This document shows, in pieces, positions 1 to 7,910 of a stretch of 51,026 nucleotides of DNA. The DNA is from DATAEY01 sp045805565 (GTDB lineage: Bacteria > Actinomycetota > Thermoleophilia > Solirubrobacterales > Solirubrobacteraceae). Below the pieces are notes generated by a model. It saw nothing but the letters and a program-made list of their open reading frames with translations. It was not told where the DNA came from and did no database searches. Position numbers and translations under genes: made by a program. How positions within the stretch are numbered: position 1 is the first letter of the stretch; every line of letters starts with the position of its first letter. The stretch lies in contig JBJMKZ010000005.1 in NCBI GenBank assembly GCA_045805565.1, forward strand, positions 1 to 51,026, written 5' to 3'.

Positions 1-257
1 GCGGCTACTTTTTGATCTTCTGGATGTTCCAGAACCCGCCCGACCTGCTCTACAGCGTGATCAAGGGCATGGTGATGGCCACCGCGATCGTGCTGGTGGG
101 CTGCTACTACGGCTACAACGCCGGTGGTGGGCCGGTCGGGGTGGGCACCGCCACCGCCAAGTCGATGGTCCTCAACATCGTCCTGGTGCACCTGATCGGG
201 ATGCTGGGCACACAGCTCTTCTGGGGCGCCAACCCGCGGGCGCCGATTGGAGGTTAG
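1..257 (+). CDS. MlaE/YrbE-family ABC transporter permease, C-terminal fragment
   Basis: This reading frame enters from the left edge with no stop and ends at TAG 255-257, so only the last ~85 residues are visible. Hydrophobic stretches alternate with the motif GCYYGYNAGGGPVGVGTATA, which matches the conserved C-terminal region of MlaE/YrbE permeases. In that family the permease pairs with an MlaF-type ATPase to move phospholipids or other lipids between envelope layers, together with MCE-domain substrate-binding proteins. The next gene is exactly such an ATPase, with its Shine-Dalgarno inside the end of this gene, so the two form an operon. MCE proteins, if present, lie upstream of the window. 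The family call is firm; the substrate is unknown. Confidence 0.85.
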   Translation, partial: GYFLIFWMFQNPPDLLYSVIKGMVMATAIVLVGCYYGYNAGGGPVGVGTATAKSMVLNIVLVHLIGMLGTQLFWGANPRAPIGG

Positions 258-261
258 GGAC

Positions 262-1278
262 ATGACGCCCTTCGCAATGGACGACGACGACCGGGAGCCC
301 GCGCAGCGCGCCGGCGACGCCGAGCCGGACGCCCCGGAGACACCCTCCGCCCGGGCCGAGGGCGACGGGGACCGCGAGCGCGCGGACGAGCCGCAGTCCG
401 GCGACGGCGCACCTGCGGACGAGGCCGAGACCCGCGAGCAGTCGCGTGTGGCCGTGGTGTCCGAGCCCGACCAGGACGAGGACGAATACCAGTGGCACAC
501 CGGCGTCAAGCGCCCGACCGGCCGCGAGGACGCGATCGAGTTCATAGACGTCCACAAGGCGTTCGGGCGCAACGCGGTTCTCCGGGGCCTCAACATGGGC
601 CTGCCGGAGGGCATGATCTCGATGATCCTCGGGCCGTCCGGGACCGGGAAGTCGGTGTGCATCAAGCACATCGTCGGCCTGCTGTATCCCGACGAGGGGG
701 ACATCATCGTGCACGGGCAGTCGGTTCCCAACCTGCCTGACGACGAGCTCTTCGAGATGCGCAAGAAGTTCGGGGTGCTGTTCCAGGACGGGGCGCTGTT
801 CGGCTCGATGAACCTCTTCGACAACACCGCCTTCCCGCTGCGCCAGCACACCGACAAGAGCGACGAGGAGATCTCCGAGATCGTCAACCGCCGGCTGCGC
901 GAGGTGGGGCTGGCCGACGCGGGGGAGAAGATGCCCAACGAGCTCTCGGGTGGGATGCGCAAGCGCGCAGGTTTCGCCCGGGCCCTCGTGCTCGACCCGG
1001 ACATCGTGCTGTTCGACGAGCCCGACTCCGGGCTGGACCCGGTGCGCACGGCGCTGCTGTGCGAGCTGATCCAGGAGGTCCACGCCGAGAACGGCGGCGC
1101 CTACGTGGTGATCACGCACGACATCGCCTCGGCGCGTCGCGTGGCCGAGCACATCTCGGTGCTGTGGAAGGGGCGGATCGTGGAGTCCGGACCAGCCGAG
1201 GAGCTGTTCAACTCCGACAACGCCTTCGTGAGGCAGTTCCTGTCCGGCGAGTCCCACGGCCCGCTGGGCATGGAGTAG
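262..1278 (+). CDS. MlaF/Mkl-type ABC transporter ATP-binding protein
   Basis: 338-residue ATPase that would energise the upstream MlaE-type permease in lipid transport. Walker A GPSGTGKS is at residues 124-131, the signature LSGGMRKR starts at 228, and Walker B runs D247 to the catalytic E253. The form DEPDSGLDP, with D in place of the usual T, is typical of the Mkl/MlaF branch. An unusual, highly acidic, low-complexity N-terminus of ~85 residues precedes the ABC domain; it is probably disordered. I chose ATG 262 because GGAGG at 249-253 sits 8 nt upstream; an in-frame TTG at 247 overlaps that site and is less likely. Family certain, substrate inferred only. Confidence 0.92.
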   Translation: MTPFAMDDDDREPAQRAGDAEPDAPETPSARAEGDGDRERADEPQSGDGAPADEAETREQSRVAVVSEPDQDEDEYQWHTGVKRPTGREDAIEFIDVHKAFGRNAVLRGLNMGLPEGMISMILGPSGTGKSVCIKHIVGLLYPDEGDIIVHGQSVPNLPDDELFEMRKKFGVLFQDGALFGSMNLFDNTAFPLRQHTDKSDEEISEIVNRRLREVGLADAGEKMPNELSGGMRKRAGFARALVLDPDIVLFDEPDSGLDPVRTALLCELIQEVHAENGGAYVVITHDIASARRVAEHISVLWKGRIVESGPAEELFNSDNAFVRQFLSGESHGPLGME

Positions 1279-1340
1279 GACAGATTCCGGCGGCAGCATC
1301 CGCAGCCGGCTCGGCCGGCGCGGTCCGCGCCGGCCGCCGC

Positions 1341-1346
1341 TAGCCT
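1341..1346 (+). promoter_or_regulatory. -10 element of a leaderless promoter (MMPL gene)
   Basis: TAGCCT ends 6 nt before ATG 1353 and no Shine-Dalgarno is present, so transcription should start at or next to the start codon. Confidence 0.55.
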
Positions 1347-1352
1347 GAGCCC

Positions 1353-4124
1353 ATGCTTCGCCTCTCCGGCTGGCTGCGGCAGGTCGTCGCTCGCGCGGTA
1401 GGCCGTCCGGTCGCGGTGGTGGGCGCCGCGGCGCTGCTGGCGGTGGTCGGTGGGGTGCTGGCGCTGGGCCTGCGTCCGAGCGCCGGCACCGGCACCCTGG
1501 TGGACCGCGATTCGGCCACCTTCCGGGATACCGCGCGCTTCCACCAGCGGTTCGGCGACGACGCGGTGCTGATCCTCGTCCGCGAGGACCTCGGCTACCT
1601 CCTGCTGACCTCGGATCTCGGAAGACTGCTCGGCCTGGAGGGCTGCATCTCGGGCAACGCGCCGCCCGGCATCCAGCCGCCCGGTGGGCCGCGCGGCCCG
1701 TGTGCCGCCCTGGCGCGCGACAAGCCCGCGCAGGTGGTCTACGGGCCCAGCACCTTCATCCACCAGGCGGCCGATGAGATCGCGGCCCAGTTCACGTCCA
1801 AGCAGCGCGACGAGATCAGGCGCGAGCGCCAGGCGATGGCGGCGGCGCGCGGGCTCGCGCACGCCCGGGGGTTCAGCCACGCGGCCCAGGAGCGCCTGGC
1901 GCGACAGGCGCAGACGCTCGTGCGCGCCGAGTACCTGCGCAACACCGTGCGCCTGGCGCTGCTCTACGGCATCAGGGCGATCCCGCGGATCGACGATCCG
2001 AACTTCGTCGCGCATCTCGTGTTCGACTCGGGCCGCGGGCCCACCACCCCCAAGGCGCGCTTCGCCTACCTCCTGCCCAACGCCCACAGCGCCCTGGTCC
2101 AGGCCCGGCTGCGCCCGGACCTCACCGACGCCGAACGCGCCCGCGCGATCGACCTCATCCGCGCCGCCACGCGGATGCCTCAGTACCGGCTCGTGCACCG
2201 CGGCACCTACACGGTGACGGGCGCGCCCGTGGTCGTCTCCGACGTGAGCGCCACCATCTCCCATTCGATCGTGACGATGCTGATCGTCGCGCTGGTGGTG
2301 ATGGCGGCCACCCTGGCGCTGGTGTTCCGCAGCCGCCCGCGGCTGTTGCCGCTGGCGCTGGCGCTGGCCGCCAGCGGCATGCTGTTCGGCGGCATGGCGC
2401 TGGTCGGCGCCTCCTTGACGATGGCCTCGATCGCCGTGCTCCCCATCCTGGTCGGACTCGGGGTCGACTACGCGATCCAGCTGCAGTCACGCTTCGACGA
2501 GGTGGCGGAGGACGACCGCGCGCCGCCGGGCACGACCGCGATCCGCGCCGCGGGTCTGGGCGGCCCCGTCATCGCCACCGCCTGCGGGGCCACCGCCGCG
2601 GGATTCCTCGTGTTGCTGCTGTCGCCGGTGCCGATGGTGCGCGGCTTCGGACTGCTGCTGGTGATCGGCGTGGGGCTCGCCTTCGCCTGCGCCCTGACCG
2701 CCGGCTTCGCCGCTCTGACACTGGTCCGGGGCCCTCGCCAGGCCCGTTGGGACGGCTCGCCGCGCCTGCGGGCCGCGACGCGCGGGCTCGCCGAGGCCCG
2801 CCGCGGCGCCGCCGAGATCTTGGCGGCGGTCGGGCGCGGCGCCGTCCAGCTTCTCAGGGCCCGGGGCACCTCCAGGCTCGAGGGTGTCGTCACGCAGGGC
2901 TGGCGCGACGCCCGCGACGGCGCCCTGGGCGGGTGGCGGGCGGCGTTGGCGCAGGCGCGTCACCGGCCGGCGCGAGTGCTGGGGATCGGCGTGGCGCTGG
3001 CCCTGTTGGGATTCGTGGTGGACACCCAGACCCGGGTCGTCTCGGACCTGACACGGCTCGTCCCCGGTGACCTGCCCGCCCTGCGCGACCTGAACACGCT
3101 TCAGCGCGCGACGGGTGTCTCGGGCGAGATCGACGTCATGGTCTCCGCGCCCGACCTCACGGACCCGCGGGTGATCGACTGGATGACGCGTTATCAGCGC
3201 TCTCTGCTGCGTCGCTACCACTACACCGCGGCGCGTGGCTGCGGCAAGGCCGAGCTGTGCCCCGCGCTCTCGCTGCCCGACCTGTTCAGCCCCAGCGGGG
3301 TACGCGACCAGCAGAGGATCCGCGCTCTCCTGGACGCGGTGCCGCCCTACTTCTCCCAGGCGGTGATCACCCCCGATCGCCGGCTGGCGACGATGGCTTT
3401 CGGCATCAGGCTGATGCCGCTCGACCGCCAGCAGGAGGTGATCGAGGAGATGCGCCGCCAGCTGCGGCCGCCTCCCGGCGTCCAGGCGTCGCTGGTCGGC
3501 CTGCCTGTCCTCGCCGCCGACGCCAACGCCAAGGTCGCCTCCGCCTGGCGGCGGCTGCTCACGGTGGTGGCGTCGCTGGCCGCCGTGGCGCTGGTGCTCC
3601 TCGCCGCGTACCGGCGGACCGATCGGGCGCTGGTGCCGCTGGTCCCGATCGCGCTGGCGGGGGGCTGGTCGGCGCTGATCCTGTTCCTGATCCGCATCCC
3701 GCTCAACCCCATGTCGGTCACCCTCGGAGCGCTGGTCATCGCGATCTCGACCGAATTCAGCGTGCTGCTCGCCGACCGCTACCGCCAGGAGCGCGCTGCG
3801 GGTCACCAGCCTGCGCAGGCCCTCTCGCGCACGTACGGGTCTACCGGCAGGGCGGTGATGGCCTCGGGGGTGACGGCGATCGCGGGCTTCGCGGTGCTGG
3901 TGTTCTCGAGCATCCGCATGCTGCGCGAGTTCGGCGCGGTGGCGGTGGTCGACATGGTGGTCTCGCTGCTCGGCGTGATGATCGTGCTGCCCGCCGTCCT
4001 GCTGCTGGACGAGCGCGGCGAGCTGCGCCAGCTGCCGGCGCGCGCCTGGCGCACCGCCGTCGCCGCGCTGCCGCGCCTGCGCCGGCCGCGCCCCGCGGGC
4101 CACGCGGGCCGACCCGCCGGATGA
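1353..4124 (+). CDS. MMPL/RND-superfamily transporter (HpnN/MmpL-like)
   Basis: 923-residue integral membrane protein with the duplicated RND plan: one helix near residues 14-36, a large extracytoplasmic domain to ~300, five helices (~305-455), a cytoplasmic linker, a second lone helix near 545-565, a second soluble domain, and five C-terminal helices. The first half carries GVDYAIQLQSRF, the polar helix-4 motif of MMPL/HpnN proteins; the second half has STEFSVLLADRY at the equivalent place. Members export lipids (hopanoids, mycolates, glycolipids) using the proton gradient. The position after an MlaE/MlaF pair suggests a lipid-handling cluster. Its last codon overlaps the next start as ATGA, so the two are translationally coupled. 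Substrate cannot be told from sequence. Confidence 0.88.
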   Translation: MLRLSGWLRQVVARAVGRPVAVVGAAALLAVVGGVLALGLRPSAGTGTLVDRDSATFRDTARFHQRFGDDAVLILVREDLGYLLLTSDLGRLLGLEGCISGNAPPGIQPPGGPRGPCAALARDKPAQVVYGPSTFIHQAADEIAAQFTSKQRDEIRRERQAMAAARGLAHARGFSHAAQERLARQAQTLVRAEYLRNTVRLALLYGIRAIPRIDDPNFVAHLVFDSGRGPTTPKARFAYLLPNAHSALVQARLRPDLTDAERARAIDLIRAATRMPQYRLVHRGTYTVTGAPVVVSDVSATISHSIVTMLIVALVVMAATLALVFRSRPRLLPLALALAASGMLFGGMALVGASLTMASIAVLPILVGLGVDYAIQLQSRFDEVAEDDRAPPGTTAIRAAGLGGPVIATACGATAAGFLVLLLSPVPMVRGFGLLLVIGVGLAFACALTAGFAALTLVRGPRQARWDGSPRLRAATRGLAEARRGAAEILAAVGRGAVQLLRARGTSRLEGVVTQGWRDARDGALGGWRAALAQARHRPARVLGIGVALALLGFVVDTQTRVVSDLTRLVPGDLPALRDLNTLQRATGVSGEIDVMVSAPDLTDPRVIDWMTRYQRSLLRRYHYTAARGCGKAELCPALSLPDLFSPSGVRDQQRIRALLDAVPPYFSQAVITPDRRLATMAFGIRLMPLDRQQEVIEEMRRQLRPPPGVQASLVGLPVLAADANAKVASAWRRLLTVVASLAAVALVLLAAYRRTDRALVPLVPIALAGGWSALILFLIRIPLNPMSVTLGALVIAISTEFSVLLADRYRQERAAGHQPAQALSRTYGSTGRAVMASGVTAIAGFAVLVFSSIRMLREFGAVAVVDMVVSLLGVMIVLPAVLLLDERGELRQLPARAWRTAVAALPRLRRPRPAGHAGRPAG

Positions 4125-4924
4125 GCGCGCGGCAGGAGCGCCCAGGCGAGCGTCCGGACGGCGAGCGCTCGGGGCCGCTCAGCTTCGAACCCGACGACGA
4201 GGCCGACCGCTTGGTCCATCGTCAGGACCCCGATCTCGAGCCCTCGGCCGGCGCAGGAGCGGATCGGATTCCGCCTCCGCCGCGCCCGCGCAACCCCTAC
4301 GGCTGGCTGTTCGGGGTCATCGTCGCCATGGTCCTGATCTACATCGGCGTCAATACGCTGCGTAACGCGCATTCGTCACACGGAGTGCAACCGAACGACC
4401 GCCTCCCGCCCTTCGCAGCCCCACTGGCGCTCAGCCGCCTGGGAGGCGACGCCAACGTGGCAACCGGGCCGCGGCAGGGCCAGCGGGGGCACCGGCCGGC
4501 CTGCCAGGTGCGCGGACCGGACATCCTCAACTCGTGCCAGCTCACCGCGAGCGCCCCGTCCGTGCTCGCCTTCGTGGCCACCGAGGAGCCCGGCTGCGCC
4601 GCGCAGCTGGATCGGATGGAGCGGGCGCGCGTCCGCTTCCGGGACGTGCGCTTCGCCGCCGTCGCCGCGCGCACCGATCGCGATCGCCTGCGCAGCCTCA
4701 TCCGCCGCCGGGGCTGGCGCTTCCCGATCGCCTATGACCGCGACGGGGCGGTGTTCGCGCGCTACGTGGTGGTCGACTGCCCGACGCTGACGTTCGCCTA
4801 TCCTGGCGGGCTAGCCATGCGAACCACCGTCAAGCCGCTGACCGACCCTCAGCTCAGCGCCGTGCTCGAGCGGCTGGTCATGGGATCGAGGCGCCGCGGA
4901 TGGAGGACTCGCCCCCCGGCCTAG
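4121..4924 (+). CDS. Membrane-anchored thioredoxin/peroxiredoxin-fold protein
   Basis: 267 residues. A proline-rich, charged cytoplasmic N-terminus (1-60) is followed by one transmembrane helix (~61-80) and an extracytoplasmic domain with TlpA/AhpC-TSA-like layout: an NDRLPPFAAPLAL opening strand, a central VLAFVATEEPGC segment and a probable cis-proline at CPT (C220-P221). The classical CXXC is absent; only C159 lies at the active-site helix, with C128, C139 and C220 elsewhere, so a peroxiredoxin-like or non-redox role is possible. ATG 4121 overlaps the stop of the MMPL gene (ATGA), so the protein is probably made with that transporter. It overlaps the next gene by 25 bases. The fold call is moderate; function unknown. 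Confidence 0.65.
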   Translation: MSARQERPGERPDGERSGPLSFEPDDEADRLVHRQDPDLEPSAGAGADRIPPPPRPRNPYGWLFGVIVAMVLIYIGVNTLRNAHSSHGVQPNDRLPPFAAPLALSRLGGDANVATGPRQGQRGHRPACQVRGPDILNSCQLTASAPSVLAFVATEEPGCAAQLDRMERARVRFRDVRFAAVAARTDRDRLRSLIRRRGWRFPIAYDRDGAVFARYVVVDCPTLTFAYPGGLAMRTTVKPLTDPQLSAVLERLVMGSRRRGWRTRPPA

Positions 4925-5580
4925 GCGACGCCGCCGCGGAGGTCGAGCCGCGGGACGGCCCCGTCGCGGACGAGATCCGCGAGGAGTTCCCGGAGCTGGG
5001 TCTCGTCACCCTGGCCGTGGACGCCGTTCCCGGCCGCAGCTCACGCGGGGTCAAGCAACGCCTCCGGGGACTGTCGGATCGGTTCCGCGGCTCGCATGCG
5101 GTGAGCCTGCGCCAGGCCCCCGTCCCGTGGGCCTACCGGGTCTTCTATCGCCACATCGGATTGGACCCCGATGCCGACCGCACCCCGATCGAGGCGGCGG
5201 CGCTGGAGCGGCTGCTGCGGGGCGCGTTCAAGTCGCAGAACCTGGTCGACGACGCGCTGACCATCTCGCTGGTGGAGACCGGAGTGCCGATCTGGGCACT
5301 CGACGCGGCGGCGGTCGAAGGGCCCCTCATGCTGCGATTGGCCGCCGCCGGCGAGCGGCTTGGGCGGGCCGCAGCCGCGCCGCCGGTCCACGCCGGACGC
5401 CTGGTGGTCGCCGACGAGCGCTCGCCGCTGGCGATTCTGTTCGGCGAGCTCGCTCCCGGCCACGGAGTGACCTCGCAGACCCGGCGCATGACGCTGTTCA
5501 CCCTGCGGGTGGCCGGCGTCCCGCGCATCCACGTCGAGGAGTCGCTGTTCACCTGCGTGGACATACTCCGCAGCGGCTGA
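4900..5580 (+). CDS. Stand-alone B3/4 (tRNA-binding-like) domain protein
   Basis: 226 residues matching the B3/B4 domain found in the beta subunit of phenylalanyl-tRNA synthetase and in small free-standing bacterial proteins. Recognisable parts are VPWAYRVFYRHIGLDPD and the mid-protein SQNLVDDALTIS, followed by the closing GHGVTSQTRRMTLFTLRVAG. In PheT the domain belongs to the editing module; free-standing versions are thought to act on tRNA or amino-acid-like ligands, without proven function. ATG 4900 lies inside the preceding gene, giving a 25-nt overlap and probable coupling. Domain call fairly sure, role unknown. Confidence 0.72.
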   Translation: MEDSPPGLGDAAAEVEPRDGPVADEIREEFPELGLVTLAVDAVPGRSSRGVKQRLRGLSDRFRGSHAVSLRQAPVPWAYRVFYRHIGLDPDADRTPIEAAALERLLRGAFKSQNLVDDALTISLVETGVPIWALDAAAVEGPLMLRLAAAGERLGRAAAAPPVHAGRLVVADERSPLAILFGELAPGHGVTSQTRRMTLFTLRVAGVPRIHVEESLFTCVDILRSG

Positions 5581-5666
5581 AACGGCGGCCCACGGCCGCG
5601 CAGCTCGAGCCTCCGCGAGCCATGCGCCACCGCGCGGGGGCGTCGCCCGGCCCCGGAGACCGGTGA

Positions 5667-5690
5667 TAGACTCGCGCCCAGCGTAGGAGG
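5667..5690 (+). promoter_or_regulatory. -10 element and Shine-Dalgarno for the 5696 gene
   Basis: TAGACT at 5667-5672 is followed by AGGAGG at 5685-5690, 5 nt before GTG 5696. Transcription would start near 5680, giving a short but leadered mRNA, unlike most genes here. Confidence 0.5.
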
Positions 5691-5695
5691 CAGCG

Positions 5696-6277
5696 GTGGA
5701 GCTTCTCGAACAGCAGGTGAGGGCCCTCCCGGCGTACCCGCCCAAGTCGGTCGAGGTCGAATTCGACGAGGGCGCGGCTCGCCGCTCGCTGCGCGACCAG
5801 ATCGCCAAGCTGGAGCGTGAGCTGGGCGACGTCTTCGTCTCCGCCTATCCGCGGGCGGGGATCGACGTCTCGGTGCGGTCGTGGGGCGGACCGCGATTGC
5901 TGTCGCTGGGCGAGCTCGAGCAGCTGCGCGACGGGCTGGCGCAGCGCCTTCGCCAGGCCCGGGCGACGCTCGCCGCGCGGACGGCGATCGAGGAGGAGAA
6001 CCGCCGGCTGATCGAGCGGATGATGCTTGCGCCGGCCCGCTACAAGTTCGTCCGCGTCTCGCGCGAGGACATCGGAGAGCGCGGCTGCGGCCACTGGGAG
6101 GTGCGTCCGCGGCTCGGCCTCATCGGCATGCTGATGGGCTGGTGGCAGGTCAAGCTCTCCTCCGGCTGTCCGTTAGCGTCGGGGCCGCGGCATGAAGGCC
6201 GCGGCCCCGCCCCACGCGGAGGCTCTTCGGTAGCGGATGGGCCGCCGCAGCCGAAAGCGCGCCCAGGGCTCGCCTGA
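5696..6277 (+). CDS. Conserved protein of unknown function with central coiled coil
   Basis: 193 residues, not recognised as a named family. GTG start is supported by AGGAGG 5 nt upstream. Residues ~25-115 are heptad-rich and strongly charged (LRDQIAKLERELGDVF, later RQARATLAARTAIEEENRRL), indicating a coiled coil. Then comes a compact Cys/Trp-rich segment, GCGHWEVRPRLGLIGMLMGW, that looks conserved. The last ~35 residues are low-complexity and encoded over an 11-bp GC hairpin (6181-6208), so the true functional C-terminus may be near SGCPLA. It overlaps the next gene by 41 bases in another frame. No enzymatic motif seen. Confidence 0.62.
   Translation: MELLEQQVRALPAYPPKSVEVEFDEGAARRSLRDQIAKLERELGDVFVSAYPRAGIDVSVRSWGGPRLLSLGELEQLRDGLAQRLRQARATLAARTAIEEENRRLIERMMLAPARYKFVRVSREDIGERGCGHWEVRPRLGLIGMLMGWWQVKLSSGCPLASGPRHEGRGPAPRGGSSVADGPPQPKARPGLA
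6181..6208. terminator. Strong GC hairpin inside the 3' end of the 5696 gene
   Basis: Arms GGGGCCGCGGC and GCCGCGGCCCC pair perfectly (11 bp) around the loop ATGAAG. No T-run follows. It lies within the coding frame of one gene and just before the start of the next (6237), so it may pause or partly terminate transcription. Confidence 0.4.
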
Positions 6278-6707
6278 CCGCCTCGCGCCGGCGCCCGCGC
6301 GGCGACCGGCGGCTCCACGGGCAGCTTCACGCCGGCGCGGAGAGCCCCCTCGGGCGCCGTGGGGAAGCTTTCCGCTCGTCGAGCTGTGCATCCTGCTGGC
6401 GATGGGGCTGAGCGTCGCCGGAATCGTGGTCTGGGGCCAGCGCGGCCAGTTGATGCTGGCCGCGGGCGTCGCGCTCGGCTCGCTGGCCGGTCTGGAGGTC
6501 TCGGTCCGCGAGCACTTCGCCGGCTACCGCTCCCATACGACGGTGCTGGCCGGCACCGCGGCGGTGGTGGCGCTGGCTGTCCTCTTCTTCTCGCACGCGC
6601 CTCGGGGCGTGATGCTGGGCGCCGGCGCGGCGGTGTTCGCCGCCGCCTTCTACGCGCTGCGAACCCTGTTCAAGCGCCGCTCGGGCGGACTCGGGTTCCG
6701 CTCATGA
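6237..6707 (+). CDS. Small four-helix membrane protein, unknown function
   Basis: 156 residues. A basic, proline-rich N-terminus (about 40 residues, many R/P/A) is followed by four likely transmembrane segments: VELCILLAMGLSVAGIVVWG, a second at LMLAAGVALGSLAGL, a third at VLAGTAAVVALAVLFF and a fourth at GAGAAVFAAAFYALRTLF. A short basic tail ends the protein. The start ATG 6237 lies inside the previous gene, and the stop overlaps the next start as ATGA (6704-6707). No family recognised. The basic N-terminus should face the cytoplasm by the positive-inside rule. Confidence 0.62.
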   Translation: MGRRSRKRAQGSPDRLAPAPARRPAAPRAASRRRGEPPRAPWGSFPLVELCILLAMGLSVAGIVVWGQRGQLMLAAGVALGSLAGLEVSVREHFAGYRSHTTVLAGTAAVVALAVLFFSHAPRGVMLGAGAAVFAAAFYALRTLFKRRSGGLGFRS

Positions 6708-7165
6708 TCCCCGGCGCGCCGCGGGCACCGGTGCCGCAGCGCCGGATGCGGCTGACCGGCCTCCACCACGTCACCCTGATCTGCCGCGACCTCGCCAGGA
6801 CCAGCGCCTTCTACCGGGACCTGCTCGGGCTGGCGCTGGTGCGCGAGGCCACCAACGACGACGATCCCGGAGCCCGGCACTTCTGGTTCGGCGACGAGCA
6901 CGGTTCGCCGGGGACGCTGGTCTCCTTCCTCGAGTACCCGTCGCTGCCCCAGGGGGCGGTGGGCGTCGGCTCCACCCACCACCTCGCGCTGAACGTGGCG
7001 TCGGCCGAGGAGCTGATCGCCTGGCGCGACTACCTCCCGGCTCACGGGGTGCAGTGCACCGACGTCCTCGACCGCGGACGATTGCGGTCGCTCTACTTCC
7101 GTGACCCCGACGGACACATCGTGGAGATCGCCACCGGCGAACCGGGGGAGGCGGATCGCGGGTGA
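6704..7165 (+). CDS. VOC-superfamily (glyoxalase/extradiol dioxygenase-like) protein
   Basis: 153 residues with two beta-alpha-beta-beta-beta modules. The expected metal ligands are all present: H22 (LHHVTL), E77 (SFLEYP), H93 (THHLAL) and E141 (HIVEIATG). The motif LYFRDPDGHIVEIATG is the standard C-terminal signature of ring-cleaving dioxygenase/glyoxalase-type VOC proteins. A metal-dependent lyase, isomerase or dioxygenase reaction is therefore plausible, but the substrate cannot be deduced. Its length is that of a single-domain enzyme acting as a dimer. ATG 6704 overlaps the upstream stop (ATGA), so expression is coupled to the membrane protein. Last gene of the left-hand plus-strand run. 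Confidence 0.85.
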   Translation: MIPGAPRAPVPQRRMRLTGLHHVTLICRDLARTSAFYRDLLGLALVREATNDDDPGARHFWFGDEHGSPGTLVSFLEYPSLPQGAVGVGSTHHLALNVASAEELIAWRDYLPAHGVQCTDVLDRGRLRSLYFRDPDGHIVEIATGEPGEADRG

Positions 7166-7181
7166 GCGACCCGCACCGGCC

Positions 7182-7203
7182 GTGCCGGCGGCCTCGCCGG
7201 CAC
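7182..7203. terminator. Hairpin between convergent genes
   Basis: GTGCCGGCG and CGCCGGCAC form a perfect 9-bp stem with the loop GCCT, placed 17 nt after the VOC gene and 24 nt after the convergent mIHF stop. Probably a bidirectional terminator; no U-tract is present, as is common in GC-rich actinobacteria. Confidence 0.65.
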
Positions 7204-7227
7204 GACTGGAGCGGGTGTGGTCGCGGC

Positions 7228-7599
7228 CTACGCGGCCCAGGCCGGCCAGAGCTGGCGCATACGCGCGCCCTCGCCGTCCCGGACCGGCTCCGACAGGCAC
7301 CTGACGAGGGTCTCTCGTTGGCGCGCGGTCAGCGCCCCGATCTGCTTCGTCTCGTGAATCTGGGCGGAGTTCAAGAACCGGCGGCAGCGCGCGCCTCCCC
7401 ATCTGTGCTGACTGCGCAGCAGTTCGGCGATCGCCATCGTCCGTGCCTCCCAGGGGCAGCTCGCGATTATTTCATCGACGGTGATCTCCCCCCTGCCTAC
7501 GCGCCGTTTGAGGTCAGATCGGGCCAGTCGGACCCGGTTTGCCTCCTCGAGCGCGCGCATGTGCTGGGCGGGGCTCTCGATCATCGCAGTGCGGTACAT
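7228..7599 (-). CDS. Actinobacterial integration host factor (mIHF) homologue
   Basis: 123 residues resembling actinobacterial mIHF, a nucleoid-associated protein that bends DNA through an S13-like helix-two-turn-helix. Family hallmarks are a long N-terminal helix (NRVRLARSDLKRRVGRGEIT), the CPWEARTMAIAELLRSQHRW segment, the RCRRFL turn, and the H2TH region GALTARQRETL near residues 88-98. I chose ATG 7599 because GGAGGA lies just upstream and the N-terminus then fits the family; an in-frame ATG at 7731 would add 44 residues of R/G/P-rich sequence. The C-terminus extends ~20 residues beyond a minimal mIHF. A sigma-70-like promoter lies ~190 nt upstream. Confidence 0.85.
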   Translation of the reverse strand: MYRTAMIESPAQHMRALEEANRVRLARSDLKRRVGRGEITVDEIIASCPWEARTMAIAELLRSQHRWGGARCRRFLNSAQIHETKQIGALTARQRETLVRCLSEPVRDGEGARMRQLWPAWAA

Positions 7600-7910
7600 C
7601 CTGTCCTCCCTGCTCGCCGGCGGCGAACACGTCGCTGGGTTGCCGTGCCGTCGCAGGAGCCGGACCGCCGCTCGAGCCGGGCCGGCGGGCACAGGCCAGC
7701 CCGCCGTGCCGGTCTGCCGACCGACGGGCATGCCCTTGATGCTCCGAGACCCCCCTCGCCCGGCGGCGGCACCGGGCTCTTGAGACAGCCGGGAAGCTAA
7801 GGGGTCGCTACCACGAGGGTCAACCGAGAAACCTCCAAGTCGTTCGCTCAGAGCGCCCTTTTTTTCCCCAGGCGGCCTTGTGGGGAAATGGACAAGTTCG
7901 GGGCGTCAGA
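7600..7910 (-). promoter_or_regulatory. Gene-free region with mIHF promoter and long 5' UTR
   Basis: 311 bases without a supportable gene. On the minus strand TTGACC (7823-7818), an 18-nt spacer and TAGCTT (7799-7794) make a good housekeeping promoter reading toward mIHF, with a predicted leader of ~190 nt. A T8 run followed by a 5-bp CCCCA/TGGGG hairpin (7862-7884) lies beyond the end of the SPT-like gene, but its polarity is wrong for a terminator of that gene. Confidence 0.6.

Noticed and set aside
7600..7731. N-terminal extension of the mIHF homologue from ATG 7731
   Set aside because: The 44 extra residues are low-complexity Arg/Gly/Pro, and a proper Shine-Dalgarno directly precedes ATG 7599.
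7862..7884. Terminator for the SPT-like gene (T8 run next to CCCCA/TGGGG)
   Set aside because: The T-run is on the plus strand before the stem; for the minus-strand gene the hairpin would be followed by A residues, and the stem is only 5 bp.
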